From: Bradyrhizobiaceae bacterium
GTDB taxonomy: Bacteria; Pseudomonadota; Alphaproteobacteria; Rhizobiales; Xanthobacteraceae
DNA length: 64,000 bases
Direction: 5' to 3'
NCBI GenBank assembly: GCA_947481685.1
Contig: CANKHA010000004.1
Coordinates: forward strand, 1-64,000
The position numbers were made by a program, and so were the translations under genes. Positions 57,206-64,000 of the stretch are shown in pieces; within the stretch, counting starts at the first letter, position 1; each line of letters starts with the position of its first letter. The notes below the pieces were generated by a model that searched no databases, was not told the DNA's origin, and saw only the letters and a list, made by a program, of their open reading frames with translations.

Positions 57206-60200
57206 TTAGACGGCTTCGCGGAACTTTGCCGCCGTTTCCAGATCCACCGAAACCAGCTGCGAGACGCCACGTTCCGCCATCGTCACGCCGAACAGCCGGT
57301 TCATGCGCGCCATGGTGATCGGGTTGTGGGTGATGATGACAAAGCGCGTATCGGTCGACTTCGTCATCTCGTCCAGCAGGTCGCAGAAACGCTCCACGTT
57401 GTGGTCGTCGAGCGGCGCGTCCACTTCGTCCAGCACACAGATCGGCGCCGGATTGGTGAGGAACACCGCGAAGATCAGCGCCATCGCGGTGAGCGCCTGT
57501 TCGCCGCCCGAGAGCAGCGACAGTGTCTGCGGTTTCTTGCCCGGGGGCTTCGCCAGAATTTCCAGGCCGGCTTCCAGCGGGTCGTCGCTCTCGATCAACT
57601 GAAGCTCGGCGGTGCCGCCGCCGAACAGGCCGGTGAACAGACGCTGGAAGTGGGCGTTCACAACTTCGAACGAACTCAGAAGCCGCTCGCGGGCTTCCTT
57701 GTTGAGGCTCTGGATGCCAAGCCGCAGCTTGCGGATGGCTTCCACCAGATCGTCGCGTTCGGTGGTCAGGCTGGTGTGCTGCGTCTCGACCTCGCGCAGT
57801 TCTTCTTCGGCGCGCAGATTGACCGCGCCAAGGCGCTCGCGTTCACGGCGCAGCTTTTCGAGATCGGCTTCAACCTCAGCAATGTCAGGGGCGGTTTCGC
57901 CGGCCTTGAGTTCGGCCAGTTCCGCTACCGCATCGGGCTCGACTTCGAGCATTTCGCGGATTTCATGCGCGACATCGGTCAGGCGGCGCTTGGCGCCCTC
58001 GAAGCGCTCTTCCGCGCGGGCGGCGTCTTCGCGTGCTGTGCCCATGGCTTCGAGGGCCGAACGGGCGGCGCGATCCGCCTCCGCCAGCGCGTTCTCGGCG
58101 TTCGCCAGTTGATCGGCGGCGGCGCGGCGTTCGGCTTCGGCACCTTCGATCTGGCTGATCAAGGCAACGCGCTGATCGGCGAATGCCTGGGGCGCGTTCT
58201 CAAGTGAGCCGCGTTCGCTCTTGGTTTCTTCGCTGCGCTTTTCCAGTGTGGCGATCTGCGCGCTGGCACTGTCATTGCGTTGCGTCCAGGCCTGCCGTTC
58301 GGAGGAGATCGCCTGCAAACGACGGTCTGAGAGTTCGGCTTCGCGGGCAATCGCCTGCGCTTCGGCGCGGACTTCGGCAACCTTGCTGCGCTGCTCTTCG
58401 ATCTCGCTGCGCACGGCCGCAAGCTGCTGTTCCAGTTCGTCGGCGGCCTGCAAGGCAGCGAGTGCCTTGTCAGCGTCTGCCTGGACGGCAACGGCTTCAT
58501 CACGGTTGCCGGACAGGCGCGCCTTGGCTTCGTCCAGCGCGGAAATGCGGGACGCGTCGCGGTTGGCTTCGCGCTCGGCGGCGCTATGGCGGTCGCGCGC
58601 GGCATCGGCCTCGCGCTGACGTTCGCGGATGCGGGCGCGTGCTTCGGTCTCGGTGGTGGCAGCCTGCTGCGCCTGCGCTTGTGCCGCGTCGGCTTCATGA
58701 CGCCGGGTTTCGGCATCGGCGCGCGCTGCCTTCATCTCTTCCTGGATGTCAGCGTAGCGGCTGCGCTCGGCGAGGCGCCGCGCGGCTCCGGTCGGCGCAT
58801 GGGCGGACGCGGCAAAGCCGTCCCAACGCCACAAGTCGCCTTCCGGCGAAACCAGCCGCTGGCCGGGCTTCAACAAGGCGGCGAGAGCCGGCCCATCTGT
58901 GCGCGAGACGATGCCGATCTGGGCAAGGCGGCGGGCAAGTTCTGCTGGCGCCTGAACTTTCGTTGCCAGAGCCGCGACGCCATTCGGCAATGCCGGGTCC
59001 GACGGATCGGCCGCGGCGCCCATCCAGCGCATCGGCGCAGATGGGTCGGCCGGCGCGTCGAGATCGTCGCCGAGCGCGGCACCCAGCGCTGACTCAAAGC
59101 CCTTTTCGACGGTGACGCTGTCCATCACCGGCGGCCACATATTCTTGGTCTCGACCGCAAGCACCTTAGAGAGCGTCTTGGCTTCGGTCTCCAGCCGCTG
59201 CACGCGCCGCTCGGCTTCCGCCAACGGACCGCGCGCGCCTTCCACATTCTGGCGCGCTGTAGCGTTGGCCGCTTCCGCGGCGACCGCTTGCGCTTCGGCC
59301 TCGCTCACCGCAGTCTGCGACGCTTCCACGGCCGAAGCCAGTGCGGGGAGGTCGGGCCGGTTGGCGGCGGAAAGATTGGCGTATTCGGATTCCACTTCCG
59401 CGATTTCGCGGGCAAGGCGTGCGGCGCGGTCGGATTGTTCGCGCGATGCGGTCTGCAACTGATTGCGCTTGGCGGAAAGGTCGGCGAGCGCGCCGGTCAA
59501 TTCGCCGAAACGCTGCTCGGACGTGCTCAGCACCGACACTGCCCCGGTCACGCGCTGATCGACGCCGCTGCGGCGAGTGGCGGCTCCCTGCGATTCTGCC
59601 TTCAGCGTGGTTTCTTCCGCGCCAAGGCGTTCGATGGCGGCTTCCGCGTCGCTCGCGCGCTGACGCTCGCGTTCGACATCTTCCGCAAGCTGGACGAGAC
59701 GCAAGTCGAGCTCGGCCATGCGGTCTTTCGCGCGTTGCTCCTCGCGCTCCAGCGTTTCGCGTGCGACCACGAGGCGATGCAGCCCGGCGGCGGCCTTTGC
59801 TTCCGTCTCGCGCAAACCGGGCAGGGATGCCTGGGCCAGCACCTGCAACTTCGAGGCTTCGGCCTGCTGGCCGGTGCGCTCGGCCACAACACGGACGCTG
59901 ACATCCTTGGCATGTTCGGCATCGCTGACTTCGGTCTGCGCTGCGATCCAGCGCAGGTGGAACAGCGTTGCCTCCGCCTTGCGGATTTGCCCCGCCACGA
60001 CGCGATAGCGCACGGCCTGACGGGCCTGGCGCTTCAGGCCGTCCATCTGCGAAGCGAGTTGCCCGATGACGTCTTCCAGCCGCGTGAGGTTTTGCTCGGC
60101 AGCGCGCAGGCGCAATTCGGCTTCGTGACGGCGTTGATGCAGGCCGGAAATGCCGGCGGCTTCTTCCAGCACGCGGCGGCGCTGCTCGGGTTTGGCCTGG

Positions 60201-60658
60201 ATGATCTCGCCGATGCGGCCCTGATGCACCAGAGCCGGGGAGCGCGAACCTGTCGAGGCATCGGCAAACAAAAGCTGCACGTCGCGCGCGCGGACTTCGC
60301 GGCCGTTGATGCGATAGCTTGAGCCGGACTCGCGCTCGATGCGGCGGGTAATTTCCAGCGCGTCGTCATCGTTGAAGGCCGAAGGAGCCGAGCGCTCGGA
60401 ATTGTCGATGCCCATCGACACTTCGGCGGTGTTACGCGCGGGCCGCGTGTTGGAGCCGGAAAAGATTACGTCATCCATGCCCGACGCGCGCATGGATTTG
60501 TAAGAGGTCTCGCCCATCACCCAGCGCAGCGCCTCAACAAGGTTCGACTTGCCGCAGCCATTGGGGCCTACGACGCCGGTCAGGCCGGGTTCGATGACGA
60601 AGTCCGTCGGTTCGACGAAGGATTTGAAGCCGAGGAGGCGTAGACGGGTAAGTTTCAT
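57206..60658 (-). CDS. smc: Chromosome segregation ATPase SMC
   Basis: 1150 residues. N-terminal Walker A GPNGCGKSNLVEALRWVMGE, long coiled coil (about 165-480), hinge region (about 500-640), second coiled coil, and C-terminal signature LLSGGEQALTAMALIFAVF and Walker B PICVLDEVDAPLDD. SMC forms the condensin core that folds and separates the chromosome. On the same strand dciA-dsbA-smc are in sequence, an order conserved in this group. No defect seen. Confidence 0.97.
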   Translation of the reverse strand: MKLTRLRLLGFKSFVEPTDFVIEPGLTGVVGPNGCGKSNLVEALRWVMGETSYKSMRASGMDDVIFSGSNTRPARNTAEVSMGIDNSERSAPSAFNDDDALEITRRIERESGSSYRINGREVRARDVQLLFADASTGSRSPALVHQGRIGEIIQAKPEQRRRVLEEAAGISGLHQRRHEAELRLRAAEQNLTRLEDVIGQLASQMDGLKRQARQAVRYRVVAGQIRKAEATLFHLRWIAAQTEVSDAEHAKDVSVRVVAERTGQQAEASKLQVLAQASLPGLRETEAKAAAGLHRLVVARETLEREEQRAKDRMAELDLRLVQLAEDVERERQRASDAEAAIERLGAEETTLKAESQGAATRRSGVDQRVTGAVSVLSTSEQRFGELTGALADLSAKRNQLQTASREQSDRAARLAREIAEVESEYANLSAANRPDLPALASAVEASQTAVSEAEAQAVAAEAANATARQNVEGARGPLAEAERRVQRLETEAKTLSKVLAVETKNMWPPVMDSVTVEKGFESALGAALGDDLDAPADPSAPMRWMGAAADPSDPALPNGVAALATKVQAPAELARRLAQIGIVSRTDGPALAALLKPGQRLVSPEGDLWRWDGFAASAHAPTGAARRLAERSRYADIQEEMKAARADAETRRHEADAAQAQAQQAATTETEARARIRERQREADAARDRHSAAEREANRDASRISALDEAKARLSGNRDEAVAVQADADKALAALQAADELEQQLAAVRSEIEEQRSKVAEVRAEAQAIAREAELSDRRLQAISSERQAWTQRNDSASAQIATLEKRSEETKSERGSLENAPQAFADQRVALISQIEGAEAERRAAADQLANAENALAEADRAARSALEAMGTAREDAARAEERFEGAKRRLTDVAHEIREMLEVEPDAVAELAELKAGETAPDIAEVEADLEKLRRERERLGAVNLRAEEELREVETQHTSLTTERDDLVEAIRKLRLGIQSLNKEARERLLSSFEVVNAHFQRLFTGLFGGGTAELQLIESDDPLEAGLEILAKPPGKKPQTLSLLSGGEQALTAMALIFAVFLTNPAPICVLDEVDAPLDDHNVERFCDLLDEMTKSTDTRFVIITHNPITMARMNRLFGVTMAERGVSQLVSVDLETAAKFREAV

Positions 60659-60895
60659 GCAGTACTTTCCTGAGCCCGGCTAACTGGCCGGGCAGTCGCT
60701 GTTTCAGCACCACGGATAGACATACCCGCAGTCCCGACCGCAACCGGTCGAGGGTGCCGACGGGCCGACAATGAAATGGCCGCCGGGTCAGGGCAACTGC
60801 CGCAACAGGGTTTTGCAGACTTAATCGAGCGGAACCCACGGATTAATGCTGTGGAAAGCCCGCCCGCGCCGATGGCTCAAGCCAAAAAGTCCTTG

Positions 60896-61555
60896 TCAGG
60901 ACTTGAGATAGGGCTGGAGAGCCTTTTCAAACTCTTCGATCTTCATGCCGCCCGAATGTTTCTCGCCGTTGATGAAGAAAGTCGGGGTCGCATTCACGCC
61001 ATTCTTGCTGCCGGCGTCCCGTTGGGCTTTTACGCCATCGATGATCGTCTGATTCGCGGCGCAGGTCTTGAAGCTTTCATCCGTAAAGCCGGCCTGCTTG
61101 GCGATGCCGAGCAGCGGGGGAACCGGATTGCTCATCGCCCAGACGTCCTGCTTCTCGTACAGCGTCTCGATCAGCGGGAAATACCGCTCCTTCGGCGCGC
61201 AGCGCGCGATCACGATGGCGAGCAGATCGACGTCGTTGAGGGCGAACTCCCGGAAGATGAAACGCACCTTGCCGGTGTCGATGAAACGCTTCTTGAATTC
61301 GGGGAAGGTGTTGGTCGCGAAATCCCGGCAATGCGGGCAGGTGAGCGAGGCATATTCCACGACGGTCACCGGCGCGGTCTCGGAGCCCTGGATCATGTCG
61401 CCGAGCGGCCCCGGTGCGAGCAGGGTGGACGGCTGCGCCTTCGCTTCGCTGATAAGAGCATCCAGCAGGCTGCGCGTGCCGCTAAAATAATCGAGCCCGC
61501 CTGCCGCGACGATGGCGGCGGCGCCGATGAGCAGTTTGCGACGGGAGATTTCCAC
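60896..61555 (-). CDS. DsbA-family thiol-disulfide oxidoreductase
   Basis: 219 residues. A signal with SRRKLLIGAAAIVAAGG suggests Tat or Sec export. The thioredoxin fold has the active site CPHC (73-76) in YASLTCPHCRDFA and the cis-proline loop NATPTFFINGE. It introduces or isomerises disulfides in the periplasm; single-partner details are unknown. Located between dciA and smc as in relatives. Confidence 0.93.
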   Translation of the reverse strand: MEISRRKLLIGAAAIVAAGGLDYFSGTRSLLDALISEAKAQPSTLLAPGPLGDMIQGSETAPVTVVEYASLTCPHCRDFATNTFPEFKKRFIDTGKVRFIFREFALNDVDLLAIVIARCAPKERYFPLIETLYEKQDVWAMSNPVPPLLGIAKQAGFTDESFKTCAANQTIIDGVKAQRDAGSKNGVNATPTFFINGEKHSGGMKIEEFEKALQPYLKS

Positions 61556-61655
61556 TGGTGACTCCTGGATCGGCGGGGTGTGGGACGTGATCGCTATATG
61601 GAAACGGTAATTGTGGCAAGAAGGCGCGATGCTGTCCGTACCATGCGAAAAGCCG

Positions 61656-62135
61656 CTAGCGCTTGGGTTTTAGAGCTGCTCCGAGCCGCCCCAGGGCCTC
61701 GCGAAGCTGGTCATCGGCGACCTCCGGCAAGGTCGCCGCAATGCGGGCCGCAGCCGCCGGATCGGGTGCCTTGACCGGCTTCTTGCCGCGCTGGGACAGC
61801 GGGGCCTGCCGCAACGACAGCCGGTTGACTGCCTGCCAGCCGAAGAAGCGGTTCACGCGTTCCAGAATGACATTGGAAGAGTGCTGGATTTCGATCGCCG
61901 TCGGCCCATCGACACGCAGAACCAGCGTGCCGGGTTCCGGTGCGTCATTGCCGATGGCGCGCGGCCATTGCACCTTCATCGGCTCGGCATGGGCAGCGAT
62001 TTCGGGCCCGACGATCTCGGTCCAGCGCGTCACCAGTTCCGCGGACGCAAAGCCTTGCTGCTTGAACGCGTCCGACAGGCACGCGTTCAGCAACTCGGCG
62101 AGCGGGCGGGCCCCGCGTTTGAAAGGCTTGTTCAT
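61656..62135 (-). CDS. DciA-like protein (DUF721)
   Basis: 159 residues from the ATG at 62135. The DUF721 core is complete: RPLAELLNACLSDAFKQQGFASAELVTRWTEIVGPEIAAHAEPMKVQWPR, then LVLRVDGPTAIEIQHSSNVILERVNRFFGWQAVNRLSLRQ. DciA proteins help load the replicative helicase DnaB in bacteria lacking DnaC. A KH-like fold is reported for the family. Divergent from mutY by 27 bases. Confidence 0.9.
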   Translation of the reverse strand: MNKPFKRGARPLAELLNACLSDAFKQQGFASAELVTRWTEIVGPEIAAHAEPMKVQWPRAIGNDAPEPGTLVLRVDGPTAIEIQHSSNVILERVNRFFGWQAVNRLSLRQAPLSQRGKKPVKAPDPAAAARIAATLPEVADDQLREALGRLGAALKPKR

Positions 62136-62162
62136 GGCTGGCGGCTCTGGCAACGATCAGTC

Positions 62163-63269
62163 ATGACGCTAGCAGGTCAGGCGGCGCGAAAGAAGAAAGC
62201 TGCTGCGCCCATATCCGGCGGGCAAGCCTTGGCCGGCAAGGAATTGCTCGCCTGGTACGACCGCCACCGGCGCATCCTGCCGTGGCGGGCGGCACCGCGC
62301 GAGACGGCAGACCCTTATCGCGTCTGGCTCTCCGAAGTCATGCTGCAACAGACGACGGTGAAGGCGGTCGCGCCTTATTTCCTGCGCTTCGTTCAGCGCT
62401 GGCCCGATGTGCAAGGCCTCGCCGCTTCCCCAATTGAGGATGTGCTGAAAGCCTGGGCCGGCCTCGGCTATTACGCCCGCGCCCGCAATCTGCATGCTTG
62501 CGCGCAGGCGGTAGTCAGGGATCACGGCGGTCAATTTCCTTCCGAACAAAAAGCATTGATGACGCTGCCGGGCATCGGCACCTATACCGCGGCCGCGATT
62601 GCAGCGATCGCTTTCGATCTCCCGGCTATGCCGGTGGATGCCAATATAGGGCGCATCGTTACGCGCCTGTTTGCGGTCGAAGATGAGCTGCCGGCGGCTA
62701 AGCCGAAAATCCAGCAGCTCGCCGAAACGTTGACGCCGCCAAGCCGCGCCGGCGATTTCGCCCAGGCGCTGATGGATCTCGGCTCGAGCATCTGCACGCC
62801 GCAGCGGCCGGCCTGCGCGCTCTGCCCGCTGAACGCAGGGTGTGAAGCGCGGCGGCGCCGCGATCCGGAAACATTTCCGGTCAAAGCACCCAAACGCAAA
62901 GGAACGCTGCGGCGGGGCGCGGCGTTCTTCGCCTGGCGCGCAGACGGCATGGTGCTGCTGCGCACGCGGCCCTCGAAAGGCCTGCTGGGAGGCATGACTG
63001 AAGTGCCGACGACCGAATGGTCCGCTGATTTTAATCCGAAGTCTGCGCTTTCCTTGGCGCCGTTTCCGCGCGCTTCATGGACAAAGCTGCCCGGCGCGGT
63101 TTTGCATGTCTTCACGCATTTCCCGCTCGAACTGACGATCTATGCCGTGAAGGTACCGGCAAGCACGCGCGCGCCCCGGGGCACGCGATGGGTGCCGGCG
63201 GCCGATCTCGCGGGCGAAGCCTTGCCGAGCGTGATGCGCAAGGTCGTGCTGCATGCGCTGAAGCCATGA
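62163..63269 (+). CDS. mutY: Adenine DNA glycosylase MutY
   Basis: 368 residues. PYRVWLSEVMLQQTTVKAV (substrate-recognition), helix-hairpin-helix LPGIGTYTAAAIAAIAF, catalytic Asp in VDANIGRIVTRLF, the 4Fe-4S loop CTPQRPACALCPLNAGC, and a C-terminal NUDIX-like domain for 8-oxoG reading. It removes adenine opposite 8-oxoguanine. It faces away from dciA and converges on ccrM. Confidence 0.96.
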   Translation: MTLAGQAARKKKAAAPISGGQALAGKELLAWYDRHRRILPWRAAPRETADPYRVWLSEVMLQQTTVKAVAPYFLRFVQRWPDVQGLAASPIEDVLKAWAGLGYYARARNLHACAQAVVRDHGGQFPSEQKALMTLPGIGTYTAAAIAAIAFDLPAMPVDANIGRIVTRLFAVEDELPAAKPKIQQLAETLTPPSRAGDFAQALMDLGSSICTPQRPACALCPLNAGCEARRRRDPETFPVKAPKRKGTLRRGAAFFAWRADGMVLLRTRPSKGLLGGMTEVPTTEWSADFNPKSALSLAPFPRASWTKLPGAVLHVFTHFPLELTIYAVKVPASTRAPRGTRWVPAADLAGEALPSVMRKVVLHALKP

Positions 63270-63354
63270 GGCGCGCATAGTGAGGCATCGCAAAGAAAAG
63301 CGAAATCTCAGGAGGTTCGGAAAGTTGCCGGGAAAATTGGAAGAAGGATAAGCC

Positions 63355-64000
63355 TTAGATGGCGTCCGCCATCTCGGAGCGGATCTGGCTTCGGAAGGCG
63401 TCAATCGACGTCAGGCCCTTGTCCGTTTCCAGATGCCAGAAGGTCCAGCCGTTGCAGGCATCGAGACCCTGTGCCAGCGCGCCGATGCGATGGATCGAGC
63501 CGACCGAGTTACCGAGAGAGATCGCTCCGTCCGCGCGCACCATCGCCTTGTAACGTCCTTTCACATCGACCAGATGCTTGCCGGGCTTCACCATGCCGCG
63601 TTCGATCAAGGTGGCGAAAGCCACCCGTGGCGCTTCACGCGCTGTCATGAAGGGCGCGAGCGATGCTTCCGGCAACGGCTCGACCTCGTTGATGCGCTTC
63701 TCTGCCGCTTTGGCATACCCGGAGTCGCGCTCGACGCCGATGAAGCGGCGGCCGAGTCGTCGCGCCACCGCGCCGGTGGTGCCGGTGCCGGAAAAGGGAT
63801 CGAGCACGAGATCGTCCGGGCGGGAGGATGACAGGATCACCCGCGCGAGCAGGCCTTCCGGCTTCTGGGTCGGATGCAATTTCTTGCCGTCGTCGCCCTT
63901 CAGGCGTTCTTCGCCGGTGCAGAGCGGGAAGGTCCAGTCCGAGCGCATCTGCACGCCGTCATTGCCGGCTTTCAGCGCCTCGTAATTGAAGGTGTAGCCT
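63355..64000 (-). CDS. ccrM: CcrM-type adenine-N6 DNA methyltransferase, 5' end beyond window
   Basis: The visible C-terminal about 215 codons include motif I DPFSGTGTTGAVARRLGRRFIGVERD and the segment LHPTQKPEGLLARVI, as in beta-class N6 methylases. The C-terminal extension (RGMVKPGKHLVDVKGRYKAMVRADGAISLGNSVGSIHRIGALAQGLDACNGWTFWHLE) is the target-recognition domain characteristic of CcrM, specific for GANTC. The catalytic DPPY motif lies outside the window. CcrM re-methylates the chromosome late in the cell cycle. Its target sites lie before ctrA in this window. Confidence 0.94.
   Translation of the reverse strand, partial: GYTFNYEALKAGNDGVQMRSDWTFPLCTGEERLKGDDGKKLHPTQKPEGLLARVILSSSRPDDLVLDPFSGTGTTGAVARRLGRRFIGVERDSGYAKAAEKRINEVEPLPEASLAPFMTAREAPRVAFATLIERGMVKPGKHLVDVKGRYKAMVRADGAISLGNSVGSIHRIGALAQGLDACNGWTFWHLETDKGLTSIDAFRSQIRSEMADAI

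Noticed and set aside
1-64000. CRISPR array, prophage, integron or insertion sequence
   Set aside because: No regularly spaced direct repeats, transposase, integrase or phage structural gene was found on either strand.

Overview
The window reads as chromosome of a GC-rich, flagellated alphaproteobacterium of the order Hyphomicrobiales, close to the Bradyrhizobiaceae/Xanthobacteraceae group (inference). The signs are ctrA, sciP and a CcrM-type methylase in one window, a membrane-bound ferritin (mbfA) with an Irr-like box, the order mutY-dciA-dsbA-smc, Bug/TctC solute-binding proteins, and short palindromic repeats of the kind common in that group. No prophage, insertion sequence, CRISPR array or rRNA operon was seen.

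Layout. 1-640 is a gene-free nest of palindromic repeats. 645-17158 is a cell-cycle and flagellar region: ctrA, fliI-fliJ, two tandem PhoD-type phosphatases, flhA, the fliF-fliG-fliH-flbD-like operon, sciP, and fliK-flgD. CtrA-type boxes lie before fliI, flhA, fliF and sciP, and a sigma-54-like promoter lies before fliK. 17342-19315 holds mnmA, a PmtA-like methyltransferase and tRNA-Met. 19475-26245 looks like a catabolic island: two Bug proteins, an AraC-type regulator and a divergent operon of hydrolase, luciferase-like monooxygenase, hydrolase and flavin reductase. 26312-37235 is mixed: a broken S10 peptidase, egtB-egtD for ergothioneine, a fumarylacetoacetase-family protein, an FMN reductase, an orphan BrnA-like protein, mbfA and others. 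37238-44068 is a MoxR/DUF58/DUF4159 membrane operon. The divergent group 44205-49119 has DUF1285 (broken), a CoA pyrophosphatase, the CCA-adding enzyme, a DM13 protein and twin TauE proteins. 49137-55123 has an isochorismatase-like protein, hemF, trmL, the cytochrome bc1 operon and apt. 55127-64000 has M48 protease-lemA, smc, dsbA, dciA, mutY and a ccrM cut by the window edge.

Three themes stand out. First, CtrA, its inhibitor SciP, CcrM methylation sites and flagellar promoters form a visible circuit; flhA and fliF share a promoter module that joins a CtrA box to a second palindrome. Second, one three-hairpin repeat family appears both between genes (395-465) and in frame inside hemF (50586-50645). 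Third, four genes (fliI, a small secreted protein, an S10 peptidase, DUF1285) are each broken by one base change while otherwise well conserved; this is either real decay or draft-assembly error.
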